Shown here one piece after another: positions 56,165-64,000 of a stretch of 64,000 nt of DNA. Source of the DNA: Alphaproteobacteria bacterium (lineage in GTDB: Bacteria; Pseudomonadota; Alphaproteobacteria; Rhizobiales; Rhizobiaceae); NCBI GenBank assembly GCA_018823835.1, contig JAHJHT010000011.1, forward strand, positions 1 through 64,000. The letters run 5' to 3'. The notes under the pieces were generated by a model. The model did no database searches, had not been told where the DNA came from, and saw only the letters and a program-made list of their open reading frames with translations. Each line of letters opens with the position of its first letter. Positions within the stretch are counted from its first letter, which is position 1. The position numbers were made by a program, and so were the translations under genes.

Positions 56165-57212
56165 CCAGCATCTTGCCGCGGTTGGCGAGCGGCGTGGTGA
56201 TGCCCGACAGCATCGTGCGGATATGCGCGACGCTCTGGTAGCGGCCGTTGACAGAAATGCGCGGCAGGGCATGGAGATGGCCGGCATGTTCGGGGCGCAG
56301 CACGCCGTGGCGCGTCGTCACCGCCGACACATAGCCCGCCTCGCAGGCGAGCCGTACCTCGCGGCAGCCAACCGCGGTGGCATAGCCATAGGGATAGGCC
56401 AGATGGATCGGCCGCTTGCCCAGCCGGTCCTCGATCAGGTCGATGGCCCCGGTCAACTCGAGGCGCGCGCGGTCTTCGCTCAGCCGCTTCAGATTGTAGT
56501 GGTTGACGGTATGGGCGCCGATCGTCACCAGCGGGTGGGCGGCAACCTGGCCGATCTCGTTCCAGTCCATCAGCGTGTTGCGGGCCGGCGCGCCGGGGTC
56601 GACGCCGCATGAGGCGGCAAGCCGGTGCAGCACCGCACGCTGGTCCTCTTCCGCGACATCGACGGTCAGGTGATCGTGCAATCGCCGGTGCGCCTCGTAT
56701 CTGCGGGCGGGCGTCGAACAATCGAGGACGACCTCGCCGCCCGGCATGTCGAGCGTCAGGCTGTCGCCGGCATTGACGACGTCGTCGATGACATCCCACC
56801 ACAGGTCGGCCGTGCCGTCGATCATCGCCGGCGCGACATAGATGGTCAGCGGCGCGCCGTGTTTCTCGAGCACAGGCAGCGCCTCGTGCAGATTGTCGCG
56901 ATAGGCGTCGTCAGCGGTAATGGTGGCGAACTGTCCGCCCGCGCCGCCGGCGCGGATGCGTTCGATTGCCTCGTCGAGCGAGACGAAGGCATAGCCGCCC
57001 GCCTTCATGTCGGCGATCACGGCATCAAGGAAATCCGGCGCGATGTTGAGATGGCGATTGATCCCGAGCGGCTTCTCGGGCGTCGCGGTAACGCGATGCA
57101 GCATGAGGATCGCGCCGATGCCGCCGACGAACGGCCTGGCGAGCGGAGCCAGGCCGGAATACCGGGCGACGTTCAAAGCAAGTTTCCGGATCGCTTCGCC
57201 GCCGTCGAACAT
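56154..57212 (-). CDS. Polysaccharide deacetylase family protein
   Basis: 352 residues. NodB-homology domain: ILMLHRV near 36-42, motif 1 TADDAYRDN near 98-106 (canonical TFDDGYRDN; both Asp kept, Phe and Gly changed to Ala), motif 2 GAHTVNHYNL with the two zinc histidines, and HLAYPYGYATAVGC. The retained Asp and His suggest activity. A longer insert (about 125-200) separates motifs 1 and 2, as in exopolysaccharide-locus deacetylases. Divergent from the acetyltransferase-like gene, at the left edge of the EPS locus. Confidence 0.88.
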   Translation of the reverse strand: MFDGGEAIRKLALNVARYSGLAPLARPFVGGIGAILMLHRVTATPEKPLGINRHLNIAPDFLDAVIADMKAGGYAFVSLDEAIERIRAGGAGGQFATITADDAYRDNLHEALPVLEKHGAPLTIYVAPAMIDGTADLWWDVIDDVVNAGDSLTLDMPGGEVVLDCSTPARRYEAHRRLHDHLTVDVAEEDQRAVLHRLAASCGVDPGAPARNTLMDWNEIGQVAAHPLVTIGAHTVNHYNLKRLSEDRARLELTGAIDLIEDRLGKRPIHLAYPYGYATAVGCREVRLACEAGYVSAVTTRHGVLRPEHAGHLHALPRISVNGRYQSVAHIRTMLSGITTPLANRGKMLVTV

Positions 57213-57291
57213 TCATTCACCTTTTGCGCCTAGCGTATGGAACGCGCCGACGCGAAGCCACCAGCACTGATTACGCCCCAAGGATTGAAGG

Positions 57292-58497
57292 ATGGTTGAC
57301 GCGACCATGACATTTCGCAGCCATCAGGCGAACGCCGCTCCGGCAACGGACGGCGCAGGCGGCGATACTGTCGTGTCGGTTGCCGCCGCCGGCGACGACC
57401 TGTCGGCCTATGCCGAACTTTGCAATCAAGCCAGCCACGCGCCAGCGCAAAGCCATGCCTGGGTAGCGGCATGGACGCAGCACGCATCGCCAGACGGGCT
57501 GCTCGCGATCGTCCGTTGCGTCGGCAGACCCGTCTACGCCCTGCCGCTCGATGTCGAGAAGCTCGGTCCCTTCCGCGTCGCACGCCTGATGAGCGGACGC
57601 CACGCCAACGGCAATTTCCCGGCCGCCGACCCGGCTTTCCTCGCGTCCGGCGCCTTCGACATGGCGCCGGTGGTCGCATCGATCCGCGCCGCACGGCCCA
57701 ACATCGACGTTCTGGCGCTCGAAAGGCTGCTGCCCGAGCACGACGGCATCGCCAACCCGCTGGCCGCCCTGCCCCGCTTCCCGAGCCCCAACCTGTCGCT
57801 CGCCGTCAGCCTTGAAGGCGGTTTCGATGCGCTGCTTTCGCGCTCGAGCGGCAAGCGCAAGCGCAAGAAGCACCGCTCGCAGACCCGCAAGTTCGAGGCC
57901 GCGGGCGGATTTCGCCGCATCGAAGCGACGACCCCTGCCGAGACGGCCCGGCTGCTCGACGCCTTCTTCACCATGAAGAAGCAGCGCTTCGAGCAGATGG
58001 GTGTCGGCAACGTCTTCGCCGAACCCGCCGTGCAGGCCTTCTTTCGCACGCTGTTTGCAAAGGCACTGGACGAAACTCCGCCGCGCTTCGTGCTGCATGC
58101 GCTGGAGGTTGCGGGTCTGCCCAGGGCCATCACCGGATCGAGCCGCGACGGCAAGCGGCTTATCTGCGAGTTCGGCGCCATTGAAGAAGACGATCTGGCG
58201 CATGCCAGCCCAGGCGACTTCCTGTTCTTCGAGAACATCGACGAAGCCTGCCGCGAAGGGCTCGAAGTTTATGATTTCAGTGTCGGCGATGAGCCCTACA
58301 AGCGGCTGTGGTGCGATATCGAGACGCGCCATTTCGACGTCACCATCCCGCTGACCCCGAAGGGACGGCTGCTGGCCCTTCAGATGCGCCAGACGGCCCG
58401 GCTGAAGGCCTTCGTCAAGAACAGCCCGCTGGTATGGAAGCTGACCAAGGTCTTGCGCAGGCGCACCGCCGGCGTGGCGCAGCCAGCCGGCGACTGA
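57292..58497 (+). CDS. GNAT-type acetyltransferase, CelD/BcsL-like (EPS locus)
   Basis: 401 residues from ATG 57292; ATG 57307 is an alternative. Double-GNAT/FemAB-like architecture of COG5653: SHAWVAAWTQHASPDGLLAI early, a basic stretch SGKRKRKKHRSQTRKFEAAG in the middle, then the GNAT_6 domain with LDAFFTMKKQRFEQMGVGNV, ENIDEACREGLEVYDFSVGD and EPYKRLWCDIE. Such proteins acetylate or otherwise acylate exopolysaccharide or cellulose precursors. Convergent with the Wzz-like gene (6-base gap). Confidence 0.85.
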   Translation: MVDATMTFRSHQANAAPATDGAGGDTVVSVAAAGDDLSAYAELCNQASHAPAQSHAWVAAWTQHASPDGLLAIVRCVGRPVYALPLDVEKLGPFRVARLMSGRHANGNFPAADPAFLASGAFDMAPVVASIRAARPNIDVLALERLLPEHDGIANPLAALPRFPSPNLSLAVSLEGGFDALLSRSSGKRKRKKHRSQTRKFEAAGGFRRIEATTPAETARLLDAFFTMKKQRFEQMGVGNVFAEPAVQAFFRTLFAKALDETPPRFVLHALEVAGLPRAITGSSRDGKRLICEFGAIEEDDLAHASPGDFLFFENIDEACREGLEVYDFSVGDEPYKRLWCDIETRHFDVTIPLTPKGRLLALQMRQTARLKAFVKNSPLVWKLTKVLRRRTAGVAQPAGD

Positions 58498-58503
58498 GCC
58501 CGA

Positions 58504-61077
58504 TCAGGCGGCCGAGCGCCCGGGCACCGGCGGGTTCGGCGAATGATGATCGGCCGGCGTGACCAGCATCACGTGATCGTAGCCTCCGGCCTTCAGTTCC
58601 TCTGCCGCCGCGGCGATCTGCTCGTCGGGTTCCAGCACGCTCACCATGATCTCGGTGCCGTCGGCGACCAGTCTGCGGATGCCCTCGGCGTCGGCCGGGC
58701 CGCATTCTACGACGACGACGTCGTAGGCGCTGGTCAGCGACTGCATGATGATCGGCAGGCGGTCGGCCGCCCGCATCGCCCGCGACGGATCGGCGGTGCC
58801 GACCGGCATGACGTGGCAATGCGAATAGTGGTCGGTGTGGATCGCCTCGGTGAACTGCGCTTCCGACGCCAGGAGGTTGGTGATGCCGGGATAGGCGACG
58901 CTGTCGAGCATCGGCAGCGTGGCGGCGCCCGACGCGGTGAGGTCGAGCAGCAGGACGCGCAGGCCCGCATCTGAGACCTCGCGCGCCACCAGAACCGCGG
59001 AGGCGGCGGCCTCGTCGCCCTCGGGCGAGACGAATATGGCGCGTGTCGCGCCACCCGCGATCAGCCGTTCTGCCGCGCCCTCGATGCCGACTTCGCCGAA
59101 GCGGGAGCGCGACTGCGCGACCGGGGCGGGTTCGGATGCCCTGGCCGGCTTTCTGGCGAAAGGATTGCGTAGCTTCATGTCTTCGTCGTCCTGACTTGGC
59201 TGCTGGTCTGCCGGCGCACGTTCGGCCGGGTTCTCCAGCCATGAGAGGTCGGCCTGAAGGCGCTTGTGCTTCTCCCAGGCATCCCGAAATGTTTCCTTGC
59301 CGAGCTGCATGGCCGGCAGCGGTTCGCGGCGGATTGGCTCGGGCACAGGCTCCACGGCGACCTGTTTCGGATGTACAGACGGCTCGGCCGCGACAGCGAC
59401 GGCGGCCATTGCCTCTGCCGGTTCGGCATGGGCGGTCGCTTCGGCCTCGGCCAGAGCGCTTTCGGGCGGCTGCGCATCGAAGGGCGGTGCCTCTTCCAGC
59501 CTAGCACGGGCGACGGCCGGGCGCTTCGTTTCGGCCACAACCGGCTCGGCGGCGACGGTTTCCCCTGCCTCCTCCGGCATCTCCACGGCAGGTGCGGCGA
59601 CTGTCCGGCGTTCGGGCACGTCAACATGATCGGCCGGCATGACGACCTGCTCGACGGCCTCCGGCCGCGCGCCCTGCGCCGGCCGCATGGCACGGCCCGA
59701 GAACAATTCCTGCATCAGCGTCAGGATGATCATCACCAGAAGCGAGCCGACAAAGGCCGCGCCGGCAATCGGCAGCGCCTTCGGGAAATAGGGTTCCGAC
59801 GGCGTCACGGCGCGCGAGAAGATGCGCGCATCGGCAGGCAGGTACTTGCCTTCGCCGCGCGAGGACGCCTCGCGGTAACGGGCCATGTAGGATTCAAGCA
59901 GCTGGCGCTGCGCATTGGCCTCGCGCTCGAGCGCGCGCAGTTCAACTTCCTCCTCGCCCGCACGGGCGGACTCGGCCTTCAGCGCATTGAGGTCGGCGAC
60001 AAGCTGCTGCTCGCGCATCTGGGCCGTGCGCGCCTCGGCGCCGAGTCCCTTCAGCACATTCTCGGCCTCGGTGCGGATCTGCCGGTCGAGATCGGCAAGC
60101 TGCGAGCGCAGCGCACGGATGCGCGGATGATTCTCGAGCAGCGTCGTCGACATGTCCGCGATATCGGCCTTGAGCTGGACCTGGCGCTCGCGCAGGCGCT
60201 GGATCAGCGTCGACGACATGACGTCGGGCAGCGCGTCAAGCGAACCGCCGCTCTTCAGCACGGCGCGCACGCTTTCCGCATTGGCCTCCGCCGCGCCGCG
60301 GCTGGCGCGCACGCGCGACAGTTCGGTCGAGAGCTCGGAAAGCTGCTGCGTGGCGAGCACGGAATTGTTCTGGCCGATCAGGAGGTCCGACTGGGCGCGG
60401 AAGTTGGCGACCTTCTGCTCGGCCTCCTTGACGCGCTTCGACAGGCTGTCGATCTCGGGCGCCAGCCAGTCGGTCGCCTCGGAGTTCGACAGCAGCTTGG
60501 CCTCGCCCTGCACGGAGATATAGGCGTCGGCAAGGGCGTTGGGTATCTCTGCGGCAAGCTTTGGATCCTCCGACGACATCTCGATGACGATGACGCGCGA
60601 TTTCTCGACCCGGTAGATGCTCAGCTTCTCGCGGAAATTCTTCAGTACGCGCTCTTCGGGCGGCACCTCGTTGGGATCGGCCTTCAGCCCGGCGATGACG
60701 AGCAGGCGCGACAGCGTCGACATGTCGGCGGCATCGTCGAATTCCGGCAGCCTGGCGAGTTCGAGCTTGGCCGCGACGGTCTTCAGGATGTCGGTCGACA
60801 GCATCACCTCGACCTGGCTGGCGATCCCCTCCTCGTCGAGCAGCGGGCGCTCGTTCTCGCCGTTCGAATCGGGCCGCGTGAAAACGGATTCCCGCGTCTC
60901 GATCAGGACGCGGGTCTCGGCCTTGTAGAGCGGCGTGGCGATGGCCGCGAAGCCGAGCGCCAGCGCGGTGACCGCCAGGGCCACGAGAACAACACGCTTC
61001 CAGCGCGCCACGAGGCCCGCGAAAAGTCTCCCGAGATCGACGTCGACATCGCTAGCCGTTGAGGGCACGCCTGACAT
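58504..61077 (-). CDS. Wzz/GumC-like polysaccharide co-polymerase with degenerate ATPase domain
   Basis: 857 residues. Wzz domain with membrane helix about 28-50, long periplasmic coiled coils (about 205-400), GNVR-type helix near 390-405 and second membrane helix 433-456, then a Pro/Ala/Glu-rich linker to about 655. The last 200 residues resemble a BY-kinase/ParA-like domain, but the P-loop position reads VSPEGDEAAASAVLVA (683-698) without GK[ST]. YDVVVVECGP (785-794) is left of Walker B, and there is no tyrosine cluster. Controls EPS chain length (ExoP/GumC role); the domain is probably a pseudo-kinase. Divergent from the export lipoprotein gene. Confidence 0.88.
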   Translation of the reverse strand: MSGVPSTASDVDVDLGRLFAGLVARWKRVVLVALAVTALALGFAAIATPLYKAETRVLIETRESVFTRPDSNGENERPLLDEEGIASQVEVMLSTDILKTVAAKLELARLPEFDDAADMSTLSRLLVIAGLKADPNEVPPEERVLKNFREKLSIYRVEKSRVIVIEMSSEDPKLAAEIPNALADAYISVQGEAKLLSNSEATDWLAPEIDSLSKRVKEAEQKVANFRAQSDLLIGQNNSVLATQQLSELSTELSRVRASRGAAEANAESVRAVLKSGGSLDALPDVMSSTLIQRLRERQVQLKADIADMSTTLLENHPRIRALRSQLADLDRQIRTEAENVLKGLGAEARTAQMREQQLVADLNALKAESARAGEEEVELRALEREANAQRQLLESYMARYREASSRGEGKYLPADARIFSRAVTPSEPYFPKALPIAGAAFVGSLLVMIILTLMQELFSGRAMRPAQGARPEAVEQVVMPADHVDVPERRTVAAPAVEMPEEAGETVAAEPVVAETKRPAVARARLEEAPPFDAQPPESALAEAEATAHAEPAEAMAAVAVAAEPSVHPKQVAVEPVPEPIRREPLPAMQLGKETFRDAWEKHKRLQADLSWLENPAERAPADQQPSQDDEDMKLRNPFARKPARASEPAPVAQSRSRFGEVGIEGAAERLIAGGATRAIFVSPEGDEAAASAVLVAREVSDAGLRVLLLDLTASGAATLPMLDSVAYPGITNLLASEAQFTEAIHTDHYSHCHVMPVGTADPSRAMRAADRLPIIMQSLTSAYDVVVVECGPADAEGIRRLVADGTEIMVSVLEPDEQIAAAAEELKAGGYDHVMLVTPADHHSPNPPVPGRSAA

Positions 61078-61324
61078 GCACTTCCACTCCGAACCTTTGG
61101 AAAATGCACCGTAAACAACTATGGTAACCCAGCCGTTAAGAGGCGGTTAGCTTTTCATTTTCCTTCGTTTACAGGGCGTTAACAAGGCCGGGCGACCCTC
61201 GAAAACGGTGGTCGGACGGCCCCGCCTTTACCGCGCATTAACCCTAACAGGACGATAACGAGGCTCAGGGTTTCAAACCTGCCATCCCGACGCTCGGCAG
61301 CCAGTTAGAGGTTCGCGTTCACCT

Positions 61325-61888
61325 ATGAAGTGGCATTCGATTATCGCTCCGGCACTGCTCGCCACCGTCATCCTGGCGGGCTGTTCCAGCTATCGCCCAG
61401 CGCCCGCGGCGTTTCATGCGATGCTCGATGAACCCTATCGCCTGGGTGCAGGCGACCGCATCCGCGTCACCGTCTTCGAGCAGGATGGCCTGACCAACAC
61501 CTATGCCGTCGACCAGTCGGGATACTTCGCCTTTCCGCTTGTCGGCGCGGTTCCCGCCCGCGGTCATACCGTGCAGCAGATCGAGGCGACGCTCGCCGCG
61601 AAGCTGCGCGAAGGTTACCTCCGCAACCCCGATGTTTCGGTCGAGATCGATCGCTACCGGCCGATCTTCGTGATGGGCGAAGTCGGCTCCGCCGGACAGT
61701 ATTCCTATGTGCCCGGGCTGACCGTCCAGAAGGCGGTGGCGATCGCCGGCGGTTTCTCGCCGCGCGCCAACCAGGGCAGCGTGGACATCACGCGCGACAT
61801 CAATGGCGAGGTCATCACCGGACGGGTTCGCACGTCCGATCCCTTGCTGCCCGGCGACACGGTCTATGTCCGCGAGCGCCTCTTTTAG
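61325..61888 (+). CDS. Polysaccharide export lipoprotein (Wza/GumB-like)
   Basis: 187 residues. Lipoprotein signal MKWHSIIAPALLATVILAGC with lipobox LAGC. Poly_export domain (YRLGAGDRIRVTVFEQDGLT, DQSGYFAFPLVGAVPARGHT) and one SLBB domain (IFVMGEVGSAGQYSYVPGLT, QKAVAIAGGFSPRANQGSVD). Forms the outer-membrane exit channel with the Wzz-like protein. Short form, as in rhizobial ExoF-type proteins. The 247-base gap to the left (61078-61324) is AT-richer with several GTTAAC/TTAACC motifs and must hold both divergent promoters. Three bases separate it from the glycosyltransferase. Confidence 0.92.
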   Translation: MKWHSIIAPALLATVILAGCSSYRPAPAAFHAMLDEPYRLGAGDRIRVTVFEQDGLTNTYAVDQSGYFAFPLVGAVPARGHTVQQIEATLAAKLREGYLRNPDVSVEIDRYRPIFVMGEVGSAGQYSYVPGLTVQKAVAIAGGFSPRANQGSVDITRDINGEVITGRVRTSDPLLPGDTVYVRERLF

Positions 61889-61891
61889 GAT

Positions 61892-63124
61892 ATGAGGCTG
61901 ACAAGCGCGGATCAGTTTTCGGATATGATGATGCCTGGACCGCAAGCCGCCAGCGCTGCGCCGATGGCAGGCACCCAGGCCGCGTCGGGCAAGGCGTCAC
62001 GCCGCAGCCTGCGCATCGTGCACTGCTTCCGTTCCCCGGTCGGCGGCATCTTCCGCCACGTTCGCGATCTTACCGAGGCGCAGGTCGCAGCCGGCCACAA
62101 GGTCGGCATCGTCTGCGATTCGACGACCGGGGGCGACCTCGAGGAGAAACTGTTCGATTCGCTCAAGCCACTGCTCGCGCTCGGCGTGTCGCGTACGCCC
62201 ATGCAGCGCCATGTCGGGCCAGGCGACCTCGCCTCCGCCTGGCGTGGCTACAAGATCATCAGGGAATTGCAGCCGGACGTCCTGCACGGACATGGCGCCA
62301 AGGGTGGCGTCTATGCCCGCATGTTCGGCTCACTGTTGCGGGTTTACAGGTATCGCGTTGCCCGCCTCTACACCGCGCATGGCGGAAGCCTGCATTACGA
62401 CGAGACCAGCACGATGGGACGCATGTTCTTCGGGCTGGAGCGTCTGATGGAGCGCTTCACCGACCATCTGCTGTTCGTCTCCGAATTCGAACGCCGCGCC
62501 TTCCGCCACAAGGTCGGAGAGCCCAGGCCGCCGAGCAGCCTGGTCTATAACGGCCTGCGCGACAGCGAGTTCGAACCGGTCACGCTGGCGCCTGACGCAG
62601 CCGACTTCCTCTATATCGGCATGATGCGCGACCTGAAGGGCCCCGATCTCTTCATCGACGCCCTGGCGCGGGTCGAAAAGCAGCTCGAGCGCAAATTGAG
62701 CGCGGTCATGGTGGGGGGCGGAGAAGACCTGCCGCGCTACCGGGCGCAGGTCAGCCGGCTCGGCATCGGAGACCGTGTGAGGTTCCTGAACCCCATGCCC
62801 GCGCCGCAGGCATTCGCGCTCGCCGGCATCATCGTCGTCCCTTCGCGCGCCGAGGCGATGCCCTATATCGTGCTCGAGGCGCTGGCCGCCGGAAAATCCA
62901 TGATCGCCACGGCTGTCGGCGGCATCCCTGAGATCTTTGGCGACGGTTCGCCAGCACTGGTGCAGCCCGAGGTCGGCGCACTGGCCGCCAAGATGGCAGA
63001 GGCCATCGCCGATCCGGACGCCTTCGCGGCGCTGATGCCGAAGAAGGAAGACCTCAGGGCGCGCTTCGGAGCCGACGTCATGGCGAGCGAGATCGAACGC
63101 GCCTATTTCTCGGCCCTGGGCTAG
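61892..63124 (+). CDS. Glycosyltransferase family 4 (EPS synthesis)
   Basis: 410 residues from ATG 61892. GT-B fold: acceptor domain begins RIVHCFRSPVGGIFRHVRDL and has DVLHGHGAKGGVYARMFGSL; donor domain has FLYIGMMRDLKGPDLFIDAL, VMVGGGEDLPRYRAQVSRLG and the E-x7-E motif in VPSRAEAMPYIVLEALAAGK. Transfers a nucleotide-activated sugar to a lipid-linked intermediate in the cytoplasm; sugar unknown. Tightly follows the export lipoprotein gene; the sugar transferase gene follows after 81 bases. Confidence 0.92.
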   Translation: MRLTSADQFSDMMMPGPQAASAAPMAGTQAASGKASRRSLRIVHCFRSPVGGIFRHVRDLTEAQVAAGHKVGIVCDSTTGGDLEEKLFDSLKPLLALGVSRTPMQRHVGPGDLASAWRGYKIIRELQPDVLHGHGAKGGVYARMFGSLLRVYRYRVARLYTAHGGSLHYDETSTMGRMFFGLERLMERFTDHLLFVSEFERRAFRHKVGEPRPPSSLVYNGLRDSEFEPVTLAPDAADFLYIGMMRDLKGPDLFIDALARVEKQLERKLSAVMVGGGEDLPRYRAQVSRLGIGDRVRFLNPMPAPQAFALAGIIVVPSRAEAMPYIVLEALAAGKSMIATAVGGIPEIFGDGSPALVQPEVGALAAKMAEAIADPDAFAALMPKKEDLRARFGADVMASEIERAYFSALG

Positions 63125-63205
63125 TCGTCCGCCGCAGCGCCGCGTTCAAGGGTTTCTTAGCTCTCTCTTGCTATGGGTTGCCGATACCCACGGATCGGCA
63201 GCAGC

Positions 63206-64000
63206 ATGAACAAGATCGAGCAGCCGCACCGCTTTTCCACCGATGCGGTACGCAAGCACCCTGACGACAAGGACGGCGCGGCAAAGCACCTCAACGCGAC
63301 GGCGCGCAACATCGCCTCCCAGTTTCGTCGGGACACGATGTCGCCGATCATGGTGAGCGGTGTGCTGCGCCTCGTCGAACTGGCGCTTCTGGCGCTCGCC
63401 GGCACGCTGCTCTTTGTCCATTATGTCGGCCTCGGCACCAGCCTGACCTGGCAATATCCGATCGTCATCGCCTGCGGATCGCTGATTGCCGTCATCCTGC
63501 TCGACATCGTCGACTGCTACCAGCTCTCGGCGCTGATGCGCCCGGTTTCCCAGATCGGCCGTATCGCCGCGGTATGGGCGGGCACGCTGGCGCTGTTTGC
63601 CGTCATCGGCTTCTTCGTCAAGATTTCAGGCGAGTTCTCGCGCGTCTGGTTTGGCGGCTGGTTCCTGTCCGGCCTTTTCCTGCTGATCGGGCCGCGCCTG
63701 CTTCTGGCGCACATGATCAAGCGCTGGGCGCGCAACGGAACCATGGAACGCCGCGCCGTCATCGTCGGCGGCGGCAAGGGTGCCGAAACGCTCATCCGCT
63801 CGGTAGAGCAGCAGCCCTATAACGACATCCGCATCTGCGGCATCTTCGACGACCGCGACGACAAGCGCTCGCCACCGCTGGTCGCCGGCTATCCGAAGCT
63901 CGGCACCGTGCCCGAACTGATCGAGTTCGCGCGCATCGCCCGCATCGACATGCTGATCGTCTCGCTGCCGCTGACTGCCGAGACGCGCGTGCTGTCGCTC
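63206..64000 (+). CDS. Undecaprenyl-phosphate sugar phosphotransferase (WcaJ-like), partial
   Basis: Open from ATG 63206 to the window end, 265 residues, no stop reached. Basic N-terminus (MNKIEQPHRFSTDAVRKHPD), four to five membrane helices between about 55 and 180 (VLRLVELALLALAGTLLFVH, LFAVIGFFVKIS, WFLSGLFLLIGPRLLLAHMI), then a CoA-binding-like Rossmann part starting RRAVIVGGGKGAETLIRSVE and IFDDRDDKRSPPL. This matches the PHPT family that starts EPS repeat units; the catalytic domain lies beyond the window. Same strand as the export and glycosyltransferase genes. Confidence 0.88.
   Translation, partial: MNKIEQPHRFSTDAVRKHPDDKDGAAKHLNATARNIASQFRRDTMSPIMVSGVLRLVELALLALAGTLLFVHYVGLGTSLTWQYPIVIACGSLIAVILLDIVDCYQLSALMRPVSQIGRIAAVWAGTLALFAVIGFFVKISGEFSRVWFGGWFLSGLFLLIGPRLLLAHMIKRWARNGTMERRAVIVGGGKGAETLIRSVEQQPYNDIRICGIFDDRDDKRSPPLVAGYPKLGTVPELIEFARIARIDMLIVSLPLTAETRVLSL

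Overview
The window is a 64 kb piece of a GC-rich alphaproteobacterial chromosome. The gene complement and order point to Hyphomicrobiales (Rhizobiales), most likely a Mesorhizobium/Aminobacter-like member of the Phyllobacteriaceae. The main clues are the tRNA-Tyr/tRNA-Gly/tuf block beside rlmB, clpP-clpX next to lon-hupB, rplM-rpsI followed by argC, the BA14K and DUF982 families typical of rhizobia and brucellae, and an RNase E with the alphaproteobacterial domain plan. This placement is inferred from gene families and order, not from a database search. Most of the window is ordinary core chromosome. There are three tRNA genes, no rRNA, no CRISPR and no intact insertion sequence.

Region by region. 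(1) 1-2.3 kb: the start of tuf, tRNA-Gly(UCC), tRNA-Tyr(GUA) and their probable promoter, then rlmB on the other strand. A 45-bp direct repeat of the tRNA-Gly 3' half brackets a small AT-richer islet with one small membrane-protein gene. (2) 2.3-6.8 kb: a glyoxylate-to-glycerate operon, gcl-hyi-tartronate semialdehyde reductase, opposite an IclR-type regulator. (3) 6.9-10.2 kb: small secreted, lipoprotein, membrane and charged proteins, tRNA-Thr(UGU), and a secreted ClpP-fold gene that looks frameshifted. (4) 10.6-25.7 kb: housekeeping genes: nadK, a DEAD-box helicase, an OmpA lipoprotein, prfB with a programmed +1 frameshift, PBP1A, a cell-wall amidase, rne, a sulfotransferase and hupB. (5) 25.9-33.2 kb: the proteolysis cluster lon, clpX, clpP, with a DUF1513 gene and an unusual DUF4242-nucleotide cyclase fusion lying between lon and clpX on the opposite strand. 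(6) 33.4-41 kb: membrane transport (Na+/Ca2+ exchanger family, APC permease, CPA2 antiporter), then a PepSY protein, a four-repeat membrane protein (COG4705-like) and an OmpR/EnvZ-type two-component pair. (7) 41-50.9 kb: catabolic and redox enzymes, including a flavin amine oxidase, a cyclase-family hydrolase, cytochrome P450, an SDR with its MarR regulator, MetY, a CoA-binding protein, VOC, enoyl-CoA hydratase and a thioesterase. (8) 51-56 kb: rplM-rpsI, agmatinase, argC, OsmC, heme A synthase. (9) 56-64 kb: an exopolysaccharide locus (deacetylase, GNAT-type acetyltransferase, Wzz/GumC-like protein with a decayed kinase domain, export lipoprotein, glycosyltransferase and the initiating sugar-phosphate transferase, which runs off the end).

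The points most worth a second look are the tRNA-Gly repeat pair and its islet, the apparent frameshift in the secreted ClpP-fold gene, the DUF4242-cyclase fusion with an altered active-site residue, the Wzz-type protein whose ATPase domain has lost its P-loop, the PepSY/COG4705/two-component module with a long dyad in its control region, an orphan TetR-like operator between a cyclase-family gene and a P450, and a perfect palindrome in the rne leader. I see no obviously new defence or mobile system.
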